NCBI RefSeq assembly: GCF_016086655.4
Contig: NC_052136.2
Location: forward strand, 8,556,001 to 8,620,000
Direction: 5' to 3'
From: Lepeophtheirus salmonis
Lineage: Eukaryota; Arthropoda; Copepoda; Siphonostomatoida; Caligidae
Length of the DNA stretch: 64,000 nucleotides
The first letter of the stretch is position 1. Every line of letters starts with the position of its first letter. The notes beneath the pieces were generated by a model. The model did no database searches, was not told where the DNA came from, and saw only the letters and a program-made list of their open reading frames with translations. The position numbers and the translations under genes are program-made. Below are positions 48,860 to 60,352 of this stretch, one piece after another.

Positions 48860-49880
48860 ATGTTGGTTCTTACCCTTTCCCATGGTGCTACATCGCTAAA
48901 ACTAAAATATCCTATGTACTTTGTGCTCAGATGCCAATTCCCTCCCCTCACTTGATAAATCAGTGCTTTTTCATATTTGATTATTTTGAGCAATAAACGA
49001 AGTAATTAATTGTACTATACTTATGATCTGTTTCGAAAAGGACCAAAATACAATTTCCGGTAGAACACTTGTCATATATATATATATTATACAACCTGAA
49101 AAGTCCCGGGCTTAACAAAGAAAATACATTTTTCTTTTTTGTTCCAAATTGGGTTTTTTCTCTCATTATCATTAATATTTTGTAATTATTATTATTTGCT
49201 TTATAGAGTAGTGTCTGCATCACACTTTTCAAGCTATTGCTTAGCTTAAACGCTATTTTTTCCAATCAAAAACTTGTATACATTTAAAATACAAAATTGT
49301 CTTTGATTCATTGTTTTGGAAATAACAAAAGTTGCGTCAACCTTGGCACAATAACTCACAAACTAAAAACAGATTGTCATGAAATTTTGACAGTTGACTT
49401 TTGATTGTTGGTACTAAATGAAAATGAGGTAAATTTTGAAAAAATAATATATAAAATGTGTTATGTTTATATGTAAGCGTAGCTATCCGCTATCACCTTC
49501 CTTGTAGTCATATATATGTATGCTATCACAATATTATTTCTATAAAGAAACTTTGGCTATCATATACAAATATAAATTGATGCCTACACTTTTATGTTAG
49601 TACTATGAAATATACGTGTAATTCATTTTTACAGTTGTAGAGAAATAATATGACAAAGATAATCTGGAAGTTCTTAAGATATAAACAGCAGTTGGTATGA
49701 TTGTTTTATTTGGCTAACTACTTTCTGATTTTGTTCCATTTTTCTGGGTTTTTTTATAGAAAATGTTGCGTGATGCAATAAAACTAACAATGTATTCCTC
49801 TTTAAATGATTTATGTTCATATCAATGTATATTAATTCAAAAAACTGTAAACCAAATTTGAGTAATTCCTCTGTTTCATC
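48860..49880 (+). repeat. dispersed repeat R1, copy 7, interrupted
   Basis: Matches the 23080-23700 copy on both sides of an insertion: TGGTGCTACATCGCTAAAAC and CTTATGATCTGTTTCG before it, TTTGGCTATCATATACAAAT, TCTGGAAGTTCTTAAGA and ATGTTGCGTGATGCAATAAA after it. In the other copy the two halves are about 42 bp apart; here they are about 490 bp apart. Confidence 0.7.
49091..49548. mobile_element. insertion of about 450 bp within R1, mariner-like left end
   Basis: Defined by comparison with the uninterrupted R1 copy. Close to the left edge is CAACCTGAAAAGTCCCGGGC next to TA, typical of mariner ends. The right edge shows no matching inverted end. A 94-codon minus-strand frame across the left end is not convincing coding. 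Confidence 0.45.
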
Positions 49881-50991
49881 TTAGTCAATGTCATTAATAA
49901 AATTGTCAAGTACAACAAAAGCTTTACTTTAGGTACTAATACAATAGGCTAAAATTCCTTTATAAGGAGTTCATGCAGTCCCAAACTTGATTTTTTTTAC
50001 CATAAACATTGAAAAAAATAGGGAAAAAACATTCGTTTAAAGTTAGTAGTGATAGATAGATTCTAGTATTTAAGATTAGTTGTTTACTTTTTTTTAAAAA
50101 TGATAGATAATTATGGAATTATTATTTTTCAAGAATGATACTTCATCTCGAAAGGAATAAATTAATTTTAGAGATCTGCTAACGTAATTGAAAACCATCC
50201 ATGGGTCTGATAGCGCTAATTCACTTACAAAATACAATTGTCAGTATTAAAACCTCATTGTATAGGTATTGTGTTTTTGAAGTTTGATGCATTCCATATT
50301 TTGTTCTTCAAAAATAACAAAAATAGAGGCTAAGTACTATAATTAAAACCCCTCCATAGAAATCAACAAGCAATATATTAAATATATACATAAATGTACA
50401 AATACAAATTTAGTTAGATAAACTATGGATCCATTATCAATTATTATATACAATTTATGATAATATCATTTTCACATTGATATTTATCTTTGAATAGGAC
50501 CTAAATGTACATCAGTTTACGCATTAGAAAACAAAAGATCAGTTATTCATGCTTTAATTGAGACATTCTTTGTTTATGAATAGACTTTAATTATTATCGT
50601 TCTTATATATAAATTTTCACAGCTCATATATGTAAATAACCTATATATGTTAATTTAATAAATGTTTATAAAATGGAAGACATCTTATGTAAATTAAATG
50701 GAGAATGTTGAAATTACATAGGCACATATTACACCCACTTTAAAAAAGGCAAAAAAATGAACCATGATCAATGTGGTTCAAAACATTCAACTCCATTTTC
50801 CTTAATGTACACATTCTGTGACCTACTTTTACCTGACAATAGATTTCTATAGTAAAAATACTTATAAAACTGCCACAAAATAAATTTGTCTTCTAGGTAC
50901 AGAGGTTCTGGATATAAATTTAATTTTGACACATCTTTTTTAAATTATTTTTTTAGAGGTATCATGAATTGCAATGCAAAAGTTTGTTATA
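49881..50991. other. AT-rich spacer, no gene seen
   Basis: No coding family or paired ends recognised. Confidence 0.5.
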
Positions 50992-51645
50992 CAGTGTGGA
51001 CCGTAAAAACTGTAAAATGAATATTTGCATATGATTTCTTTAATTTATTTATAAAGCTTTGTGTGAACACTAATGGTTTATTAATTACGAGTATAAATCA
51101 TCAAAAATGGTGTACATTTGCAGAAATGTTGTCTTAATCCTAAAATTAGGGAGACTTTCAGTATGTTCAAATTTGAATGAGCTTTTTGGTGTTCCTGTAC
51201 TCCGAAATTAAGCATATTCCAAAATCCATCAGATTCAAATACAAACTGAATGAAGACTAAAATGTATTGCCCCAAAAGTAAGGAAAATTAATGTTACACC
51301 ATTTTTGCGTCATAATGGATGTGTTAAAGAAAACACCATCTTGTTAAAGAGGTATAAGTATCTTCCCTTAAGTAGGAATTAGCCCATGTCTCGATGCCTT
51401 TCTCAAGGATGGTGCTCACGTAATCAATGTTGTTAATTTTGACCTTACAGGACTGGTTAATCACAACTATACTATCCTTGATTCTAATTTTTCTTTTAAT
51501 AGATCATATAGGACAAATCATATCCTTTTTTATATCAAAATTTGATGATTTTGGCATTTTAATATGACCTCCAAGGAATAACTTTACCATCACTAAAAAC
51601 TAAAAAAAATATTGTGTGGCGTGCCAGACCTCAACAAACTGAGGG
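50992..51645 (-). pseudogene. mariner-like transposase relic with one end
   Basis: The left end CAGTGTGGACCGTAAAAACT follows TA at 50990-50991. The minus strand encodes, in shifting frames, KINNIDYVSTILEKGIETWA, LREDTYT and an FNKMV-like remnant of the QQDGAP block. Then come TQKWCNINFPYFWG, LNLMDFGI and EYRNTKK, then KVSLI. LNLMDFGI matches the SPDLNPMDFGIW block with the third catalytic aspartate. The N-terminal third and right end were not found. A sequence very like the left end recurs alone at 55469. Confidence 0.7.
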
Positions 51646-52929
51646 ATTTATTCTTTCTATTCACACTCTTTTTTTGTCAATGAAGGATCACCAAAAAATG
51701 TTCTGAACAATCATTGTTAATGTTTGATCAATTATTTATTACGAAATTCTTAAAAATGATATCTCTAAACTTCTACAAGTTATATAAGTTTAATTTCAGT
51801 TTTAATTTTTATAGTATAATAATTATTCAACTATTATTGTTCTGCATTAAGAAAAAAAATTACCTTTATCTCAAAGCATTTTCGCGATGCCAAACAAAGT
51901 CTGTAATCAGATCCCAGGCAAGTTGTGAGCCAATATTAAAGTGTTCAAAATTTGTAAAGGCTTAAATGTATCCCGGTTAGCTAATAAAACTACGTCTCGT
52001 GGAATTAGAGGACAGTTATAATCTACAACGCCAAAAAACCCGGTTTAACATCAATAATATCGTCATTCTGGTATAATAAACAGGTTAGTTTTTTTTGCAA
52101 TTCATGCAAATCAATGAGTCCAATGTACTTAATAATAAACAGATTTACTGTATGAAGGCCTTTCCTGGCAAATCAAACTTTGGGAATGATGAGACTCCTG
52201 GCCAGACTGTTAAAGGCATTCATAAATTTGTAGATGAAAAAATCATAACCCAGACAGCACAAATTACAGCAAATTGAGACCATGCTCTGTGGTAAAAGTT
52301 CACCAAATTTCAGTCTCATCAAGGAACGAATAACTAAAGAATGAACAAAACATAAACTAGGCTATATTATTGAAGTGATATCTTCGTCACTTCGAAACCG
52401 GTTAATGAGCATTTTTAATATCAAAGGGCTTCATAAGGAATAAAATATGAGTTTTATGTAATTTGTATAAAATATGAGTTTTTATGTAATTTGTACGATA
52501 TATCAAAAATAACAAGTACTCAGAAATAAATGTTTAAAAGATAATTACAGAAGCGTTTCCGTAATCTAAAGCCTGTAAGTTATATTTATCCAAGAACACA
52601 AGTAAATAGCATTAAACAAAACTTTTATTTTCTATATTCAATTCTAGTCGTACTTGACAGGTTGATCACGAATATGTAACTAGTTTTTTCAAATAAAATC
52701 TGGTTTTTGACAAATTTGAATTTAATTTTTTTTGTATGTTTCTCTTTTCAAAGGTTTGAACCAACTTTGAAATGACAAAGATCAATAATCCACATGAAAA
52801 CTAGTCTTCAATTGTTTAACCATTAATATTGAAGATTTTATTTTTAATTTTTGACGAATTTCAGTGTTTAACAATTGATAAATTTCTGCTTTAAAAAAAT
52901 TCAAATCAATATTGCAGATAAAATAGACA
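51646..52929. other. AT-rich spacer, no gene seen
   Basis: Frames of 83 and 60 codons at 51714-51965 and 52095-52277 have no motif. ATATGAGTTTTATGTAATTTG at 52446 is directly repeated 32 bp later. Confidence 0.45.
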
Positions 52930-53335
52930 CACTAGAACCAAATACTCTTTAAAAAATAAAATCTTAATAATTTTTTCTTGAATAGGTATGGATTTTTGAA
53001 TTTTTTTCTAAAAAATGTAATATTTGAGATTTCATTTTGAAAATAACTGTGAATTTTTGTACGTATTTTTATAAAAAAATTAATATTTGAGTTTTTTTTT
53101 AATATGTATTGATTTTTGAATTTTTTCCAAAACAATTTAATATTTATAATTAAATTTTGGAATTTTTATGTGAATAACTGTTAATTTTTAAGTATTTTTC
53201 CACAAAATTTAATATTTGAAATTTTTGTGAAAAGCCATGGATTTTTTTAGATTGGAAAAAAAAAAAAAAAAGCCCCCCCCCCTAAAAATATATATATTTA
53301 TATATTGTATATAATCCTGCTGTCGTCCATACTTA
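52930..53335. repeat. R2 element, partial copy 3
   Basis: The AT-rich array has about five units with TATGGATTTTTGAATTTTTT, AACTGTGAATTTTTGTACG and AACTGTTAATTTTTAAGTA blocks, followed by AGCCCCCCCCCCTAAAAATA. This parallels the right part of the 31170-31232 copy. The left GGGGCGT end is missing. Confidence 0.55.
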
Positions 53336-54080
53336 CCAACACAGAGAGCTGATGAGGTGACTCAAATTAATAATGATTTTACAAATATTTATTTACGAGG
53401 GCTTCCATACAATTACAAAATCTATATACCTACGTACAAGTTATGTAGGTTAAAAAAAAAAGATTTCTAAATATGATTTAAATAAATTCATATAAAATAT
53501 ATTTTTTATGTTTGTATATATTTGACTTTTCACGAAAAATAATTAAATAAACTTCTTGTTATATTTTGTCACACGATTAAACGTATGATCATATGTAAGT
53601 GTATTCGTTTGACTATGTACTTACTTACCTTTTGAGAGTGCCATGAAGTGAAATTTAAGTAATATGTTTATTATGAATGTTTATATTTTGTATTCTCATC
53701 ATTTAAAGGAAATGTTATTATGTAGTACATACATACTTATATGTTTCAAAAGTACATGATTTCTATTTTAAGAGTTATATAGTGAAAAAGGTGTAAAAAA
53801 ATGTTTTCCCTTAGTTTATGTCTTAGGATAAAATCAACTACAAATCTGTTGATGGTTCAAAAAATTTCTTTTTAGAAAGCAGATGCATTATGCCTTACTT
53901 CATATAACTGGAAACTAGTGTTGGATTCGAGTTTAAGATCGATTAATAGAAAAAATGAAAGCCACTTGGTTTGCTCATTCACGGAACTCTATATACCTGG
54001 AATATAGACGGCATTTTTCATTTTCCCATATGAGTCAATTTTTCTTTGAAGTGTACCATAATAAATAAGAGCTGAATAGG
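53336..54080. other. AT-rich spacer with possible solo hAT end
   Basis: TAGTGTTGGATTCGAGTTTA at about 53917 resembles the end of the hAT MITE at 61412, but no partner end was found. No gene recognised. Confidence 0.4.
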
Positions 54081-54082
54081 TA

Positions 54083-55130
54083 GGTTGTTATTTATATTTG
54101 TTACCTATGTTGTTATTTATACTTCTTACCTATGTTATTAATGAAAAAACAAATAATTCCTTGCAAAATTGACTTTATTTCAAAATATTATCTATGAAGG
54201 TCAAAACACTTTTGCATGCGTTTGAGTCAGTTTTCAAATCATTTTTTCCATTCTGATTGAGGTGACTCAAAAGCATGGGGTTTGAATGCATTACGTTCTT
54301 TACTGTGATGAAAACTGCTGACCGCGTAATTTATTTTTGAGGTATGGGAATAGCCAAATGTCATTGGGGGATAAATCAGGGTTGTACGGCAGATTACCCA
54401 TCATTCCGATTTTTTGACTAGCCAAAAAGCTCTTTGTTTGAACCAAAGTGTGAGCCCTTGCATTGGCATGATAAAGAATGATTTGCCTCTTCACCTTATT
54501 TTTTCAAATTTCTTGGAAGACTTTGGGCGGAAAACTGGTCGTGGATCATTCAGATTTAACTATTCTAAGTTGCTCTAATACCCTTAAACCTATGTAATCT
54601 GTCAAACCGAAAAAAACAAGCAACTATTTGCTTTGATGTGCAAACAACTTTTGTTAGATTTGGCTTATATTGAAAGGCCCATACAGTCGATTGCTGTTTT
54701 GTTTTAGGCTCATATGCATGGATCTATGTTTCGTTACCTTTGTAAATTTTATACACAGGTTTTGATGCACCTCGAACAAAAAATTTTCACCATATCCTGG
54801 CGCCAACCGACACAGCCTTCTTTTGATAATTTTTCAGATTATATGATATTCAATGTGAACAAATTTCTAGGCTAGGCAATATCCTGTAGATATTGATCAT
54901 ACTGATCCTCAAAAATGCATTCGATCTCCCGGTAAGTCACTAGACAATCTTGTTTTATTTTCTCATGCACAGCATCAAACATATTCTGGCGCGATATCTA
55001 AGTAGCAGCCTTCGTATATTGAATTTATCAATACTAAAATGTTTCTTACAAAAAAAATAGTTTGAAAACGAAAAATGAATTACTTACGACAGATATAATT
55101 AAATGTGTTAATTTCCAAAGAATTACCAAC
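54083..55130 (-). mobile_element. mariner element, decayed, about 1.05 kb
   Basis: Likely ends: GGTTGTTATTTATATTTG (left) and GTTGGTAATTCTTTGGAA (right, other strand), both preceded by TA (54081-54082 and 55131-55132). The ends are similar but not closely matched. Just inside the left end a 25-bp unit (GTTGTTATTTATA..TTACCTAT) is tandemly duplicated (54084-54134). Confidence 0.6.
54165..54982 (-). pseudogene. mariner transposase (DD34D type), decayed
   Basis: Read from 54982: MFDAVHEKIKQDCLVTYREI, a match to the second DNA-binding region of mariner transposases. Next are LSKEGCVGWRQDMV, a run with VTKHRSMHM where the VTGDE block with the first aspartate should be, and KQNSNRLYGPF. Best preserved is 54300-54494: QIILYHANARAHTLVQTKSF, then PYNPDLSPNDIWLFPYLK and LRGQQFSS. 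The usual HDNA motif reads HANA, so the second catalytic aspartate is lost; the third (PND) is kept, 34 residues later as in DD34D mariners. The C-terminus matches ESPQSEWKK, then LKRMQKC. Many stops. Confidence 0.88.
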
Positions 55131-55189
55131 TATAAATAATACACTAAGAACTAAAGTTTAAAGTATATATTATGAGGAAGGATCTATGA

Positions 55190-55464
55190 CTCAAGTGGGA
55201 ACAAGAGGGAGACGGAAATGACGTCGATAGAGTTCAATATATTTATAATTCCATGGCTATTATGTACATGACAAATACTCGTATAAATAAAAACGGATAC
55301 CACCAACAAATATGGGCTTTTTTTTTTATTACACCTATCGACGAGTAATTAACCACAGGGTACCTTTTTTGCAGATATTTTTTTCATTGAAGTTCCAGAT
55401 ACTAGACCATGGGTACGGGTATTGCCCAAACAAGTTCGTACTAAGACTATTATATCCGTCATAA
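55190..55464 (+). repeat. dispersed repeat R4, copy 2
   Basis: AAATGACGTCGATAGAG, then GACAAATACTCGTATAAATA, and the end TGGGTACGGGTATTGCCC match the minus strand of 25085-25395 in order. Confidence 0.5.
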
Positions 55465-55466
55465 TA

Positions 55467-55545
55467 ACCAGTCTGGATCGTAAAAACACAAAAAATATTT
55501 GTGGCTGATATCTTTTACTCTTCCAAAGAAAATATACTTAACCCT
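55467..55545 (+). repeat. solo mariner end related to the 50992 element
   Basis: CAGTCTGGATCGTAAAAACA, then AAAAAATATTT and TGATATCTTT parallel the first 55 bases of the 50992 element. No transposase or second end follows. Confidence 0.45.
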
Positions 55546-56416
55546 CATCCGGTCAATTAACATAATACATTTTGTTTTAATTAAACATTCTATCTGTAAT
55601 AAAAATATACATGTGTACAAAGTACATATGATAAAATAGTTCTGAGCTTCTTACAATTAAGGATGTAATTTTAGGTTAATTTTGTTCTGTGTCTTTTAAA
55701 TAGGGATATACACATACATCTGTGGAGATAATTCTCATTAACAAAATGATCCAACTTTGGGGCGTATTACCTATCATTATAAAAATGATAGGTTACCAAA
55801 TTTTATGAATCTTTGGTTTTATCTATATTTTTTATAACCAATTAAATTAATGGATTCTTAAACGCAAAAAAGTATCTCATTAGTTATACAAAAAAGAAAT
55901 ACAAGAAAGATATTTTTTGTCTCAATATTACCAAAAATAAAAATACATAATACAAAATGGTATAGGCTAATTTCAAATGGCTCAAGAATTATAAAGAATT
56001 TGTAAAAGCTTATAATGACAACGTTAAATTTTATGACTAGATAATGACTTGAATTCAGTCTCAAGAATAGTTCATACGCATATTTACGACTAAAATTTAA
56101 TATATGTTATTTTATGATAAACTTAAATTAATACATAAAGTATTATTCTATTTGCGTTATTTTAGAATAGAATGGCCCTCATATGCAAGTACTTTAAGTA
56201 AAGCTATTCTTCAAAGTATCCAAATAATGTATTTTGTAATAAACGTGATGAATTGCAGTAACAAAATAGTTAGTACCGAGCATTATATAAAGATGGGTTT
56301 AAAACAAAAATAGTTTACATTTTTTTTTTTTTTCTCTATATAACTCTACATTTTCATACATATTATATTTGAGACACAAATTTTTAAATCTTCATGGAGG
56401 CAATATTAAATATCTA
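55546..56416. other. AT-rich spacer, no gene seen
   Basis: Frames of 68-69 codons at 55858-56313 are rich in F, I, N and K with no motif. Confidence 0.5.
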
Positions 56417-57097
56417 GGGTATACCAACGAAATCTGACGCTTTTGATCTACATATTTAATTTAATATGATATGAAATGGTATTTTTTTTTAATAAATTCA
56501 AAAACCATAACCTGAGCAGCAGATACAATCAGTGAGAATATACCTCACTCAATGTAGCCTGGGTTGGTCCTAATGAAGGCCTCCATTCGGATCCTAAACC
56601 ACACGCAGGCACTGGAAACTAGAACCCGATCTAAATTATTGCATTGCAAGACGGTGGAATCAATCAGGGACTTCTTGGTAGTGTGAGAAACTCCTTAACC
56701 TTTGTGTCAATGTAGCTTCAGAAAAAATTCAAATACAGGTTGGGGGAGGCTATTAGGCTAAATATACTTGGATGGCATCCTTGTGATTACTCCCCTGGGG
56801 TTCTTTGTCTACATTAGGGCCTTTTTCAACTCAACAACTCTTCTCCTGTCGATCTTTGTCATTTTTGAGACGTCAGCATTGCTAATATTTAGATCGTTGT
56901 TCACCAAAGTTATCACTACAGCGGACCTGTGCCTCTGAAAATGAGATAGGCATGAAATCTTCTGTTATTAAGTCAAAGGGGGTGTTATGTCTATTAAGTG
57001 AAACGTGTATATTTCAACTCAAAAAAAATCATTACACTATTTTGTAATCATATATGTCAGAAAAATCCGGAAATCTGGATTTTGTTGTTACACCCAG
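56417..57097 (-). mobile_element. mariner deletion derivative with both ends, about 680 bp
   Basis: The left end GGGTATACCAACGAAATC and the right end (other strand) CTGGGTGTAACAACAAAATC match at most positions, and both abut TA (56415-56416, 57098-57099). End sequence is related to the 46437 element. Confidence 0.65.
56545..56953 (-). pseudogene. internally deleted mariner transposase
   Basis: The N-terminal part is RHRSAVVITLVNNDLNISNA, then DVSKMTKIDRRRVVELKKAL, a typical helix-turn-helix. After a gap comes the C-terminal part: TKKSLIDSTVLQCNNLDRVL, then SSACVWFRIRMEAFIRTNPG and YIE before TGA at 56545-56547. The catalytic region is missing, and the reading frames differ between the parts. 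Confidence 0.75.
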
Positions 57098-57099
57098 TA

Positions 57100-58436
57100 T
57101 AATTAAGGGATCATTAAACAGAATTTTTTTTTAATTTGTAACTTTTCCAGTGATGTAAAAGTATCAAAAAAATTACAAATGTAATTTTAGATTTGTTATA
57201 TGGTAAAAATCATTGATTTTTTAAGAAATATCAACTAAATCAATTTTTCAGATACTTCGAATTGAAAAAATATGCAATTTTAACCAAAAAATTCAAAAAA
57301 ATGACCGATGTTCCAAAAAAAAAAAAAAACATTTTCGTAAGTAATAATAAAAAATGATTAAAATTTTACAAAATCAAGTATACTGAATACGCAATAACCT
57401 AGTAGCCGTTATACAGTGCTTGTTTGTTTGATTACTCAAATGAAATCCCTTGTAGAAAGTGTGCGACCTGACCCTGGTGGCTTTATCCTTGTACATATGT
57501 ATATACCTATAGACAAACCCATAATATACGGATCATTTCACCTAATGAAATATAAAGAGAAAAAACATCCACAAACTCGTTAAAGGATAAATTTATTAAT
57601 ATTTAAAACTCATGAAGAATCATTAAAATTAATGTTGAGTATCTAATTGTTAAAACTTAGTGAGACGTAATACATGGAACTGAAGTATGAGGGAAATACA
57701 TGTAATCATAGGTGCTTACTCTAAGGAAGGGAGACCACACGGGTCGTCCTGGGCTCTTTGCCTTTTTTTCATTTTTCCAAGTATCATTTATTAGAGTGTT
57801 ATACGCAGAGGTACATTTGTATGTGTGTCATTTTATTAGATGGCCTCGAGCTGTTACGAAGACGAAGAGCCATAAGAGCAACAACCAACAAAAAAAATCA
57901 AGTTGTGTGTGTGGCCATAAGATTCATAAAAGTTAATAAACTCATTAGCTTGGAGGAGGACAGGGAATGAAATAGTAATTAAAACCTTATTGTGTCAACT
58001 ATGATCTTTATTCTTTGTGAAGAGAAAATAAACGTCCTACAAAAAATACTTACACGTTACAACAAAAGAGTGTTTTCTTGAAACACCAAGTTCGTTAAAG
58101 TAAAAGTTTTTTGAAGCACCGTAAACATTTTTTTTTTTTTTTTGCAAAAATATGAAAAGTGTTAGTTACTATAACTTTATAAGAAATGGTCACGCTAAAT
58201 CAAATAATATAACATGTGAAAGTTACCTTTAATATATATAAATTAATGTAGGTAGAGTTGCGGAAATGCATTGATGTCTCTATTCTTTCGAAGACAAAAA
58301 TGGGACACTGAATGAGTAGATAATTAGTCATGGAGTCTTGATAAACATAATTTAATTCGGTTGAAAATATTTTAATTTTGAAAAATCTACGACAAAAAGA
58401 TTTTTATACCTCAATTTAAAGTTTCTTTTGATTTTA
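57100..58436. other. AT-rich spacer, no gene seen
   Basis: Overlapping frames at 57712-57970 have no recognised motif. Poly-T at 58129-58143. Confidence 0.5.
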
Positions 58437-58800
58437 CAGAGTGGGGACCCAAAACTTACAACAGAACAAACTTATTACGAAAAACATTATTTTTATGGAA
58501 TCAAGAAAAGAGAACTCAAAACCAATTTGTGAAATGTTAAGAACAATATTTATCTATATATTTTATTCAATATGACCTCATTCATGAGGGCTACATGGAG
58601 GGAGGCCAGAAGTCAGCCATGTTTTTGCAGCAGAAGTGTTGATTTTTCTTGGCAGTAATGCTTCATTTCCATCCTTACTGGACTTTTTGCTGTTGTAGGC
58701 GTTACAGATGGAGATACCAAAGGTCTCTGCATTATACTCGGAGGAAAAGCAAAAGTGTGCGACACTTTCATTGCATCGACTATATGATTTTAATCTGTTG
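58437..58800 (-). pseudogene. mariner deletion derivative, relative of the 42454 element
   Basis: The left end CAGAGTGGGGACCCAAAACT next to TA (58435-58436) resembles that of the 42454 element. The minus strand carries the N-terminal helix-turn-helix (AETFGISICNAYNSKK, then SSKDGNEALL) and a NMADFWPPSM block near 58600-58640. Everything between is deleted. The right end was not identified, so the copy seems truncated. Confidence 0.65.
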
Positions 58801-59599
58801 ATTATACAAATATTTTTCAGATTTTGTGAAAAGATAAATATATATAAATATATATTTTTCCTTTTCCATTTTTTTAAAAAAATAATTTGGATTTTTTATT
58901 GTTTTAATGAAATATTTTCAGCAAGTCCCCCATTTTTACGTTTTACAAATTCCTCCATTAATTTCGCCTCACACCTTCCTGTAATCACAGCTCTAGGCTC
59001 TTTCATTCACGATATGCCCAATATGTAATACCTCAATTTTATATACCCATACAAGCATTTGGCCTAGGCCAAATCCCCAAAATGTACCCCCCCAAACCGG
59101 CATTATTCTTTATATATGTATCAGCCCTTTTTATTCAAATTTGTGAATACCTATAATATTTATTTAAGGGTCATAAAATAAATAAATAAACTATTTAAAT
59201 ATTTAGTGCAACGTCAATTTAGATTTTACTATGTTGTATACATATAATAAATCCATAATCATTTCATAACAGAAATCATATATAATTAAAGTATACAAAA
59301 GCAATAGTGATATTTAAAAAATCAATAATTACCTTGGGAAAATGAACATTCATTAATGTTTATTTTATAGGCAATTAACAGGTACATACATACTCTTAAA
59401 TACATGTTAAATTTCCAAATTTCTCTGTTCTACGAATATCCAATATTCACTACTAAATATGACATACAAAAAAATTATACGACATAATTATTTATATATG
59501 GATGGCTATAAACATATCCTATATAAGACATATGTTAACATAAATATACGTGCGTAATAAAAATACTTCATGAATATACAAGTATATTCTGTTGGTATA
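58801..59599. other. AT-rich spacer, no gene seen
   Basis: The 106-codon frame at 58708-59028 starts in the mariner relic and runs into phenylalanine-rich low-complexity sequence, so it is not taken as a gene. Confidence 0.5.
59057..59074. repeat. 18-bp perfect palindrome
   Basis: ATTTGGCCTAGGCCAAAT is exactly self-complementary and GC-rich at its centre, in AT-rich surroundings. Confidence 0.85.
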
Positions 59600-60352
59600 T
59601 ATAGGCCTAATCGTTTATTTTAATGGAGCAAAGTTTATCGGTAGAAATGTATGTTGGAATGAAAAAACTTCATTTTTGAGCGAACGAATAACGATGTAGT
59701 CATATTAATGAAATCTTGTAGGCGTTTTGTATGTAGCAATGAGCGTGTATACAGGGCCACTACATATAATGGTAGGTCCCTAATGTATATAATGTGTCTA
59801 TTTTTTATCCGAAAAATAGTTACGTATTTATATTGATGAAATCTCGCAGAATTTTTGCATGTAGCATTGAGTATGTATATAGGGTGCATTAAATAGAATG
59901 CTCCCTGATGTATAGCATATGTATATTTTTGATCTAAGAAATAACAAAGCTCTCTCTTACATTGTGCATGTAGCATTGAGCGTATGTAGGTAGTGCTTTT
60001 CCAGTTAGCGCTCTAGATTAACTCATATTATTTATTTTGTTCTCATGCAGTTATTATTATATTTTCATTCTTGAGGAGGGAATATTAAGCATTGACTAGA
60101 TAAGTGTGATGTTGCTCATAAAAAAAGGTACGTAACAGTTTGAATTTCAAGGATAGTTATCCTTATATTTTTAGGCAAAGTTTGTTTGTTCGACGACCCT
60201 TAATAATACATGTACTACCGCTAATATATAAATATACTACACTTTACGTATAAAAAAATGGAGGCAAAGTGTGTCTGTTCGGCGAAACTTAATAATACAG
60301 TGTACTGCCGTTAATAAACAATACTAGACTACACTTTATGTATGAAAAAATA
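59600..60352 (+). mobile_element. HINE-like element, copy 3
   Basis: Left part: GGAGCAAAGTTTATCGGTAG matches copy 1. The central array is at 59660-60000. The 3' region holds two tandem 89-bp units beginning AGGCAAAGTTTGTTTGTTCG (60173) and AGGCAAAGTGTGTCTGTTCG (60262). Each ends in a string like the copy 1 terminus (TGTACTACCGCTAAT and TGTACTGCCGTTAAT), but with the hairpin decayed. Non-coding; the 113-codon minus-strand frame here is a translation of the repeats. Confidence 0.6.
59660..60000 (+). repeat. central tandem array of HINE-like copy 3
   Basis: ATGTAGCAATGAGCGTGTAT at 59731, ATGTAGCATTGAGTATGTAT at 59859 and ATGTAGCATTGAGCGTATGT at 59968 give offsets of 128 and 109. GAAATCTTGTAGGCG and GAAATCTCGCAGAAT are also 128 apart. 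Confidence 0.8.

Noticed and set aside
58708..59028. 106-codon plus-strand open frame
   Set aside because: Starts inside a mariner relic and continues through phenylalanine-rich low-complexity sequence.
59635..59976. 113-codon minus-strand open frame
   Set aside because: It is a translation of the HINE-like tandem array; the frame at 12214-12426 looks similar for the same reason.
59660..60000. Possible CRISPR-like array
   Set aside because: Units of 109-128 bp repeat along their whole length with no unique spacers and belong to a dispersed element.
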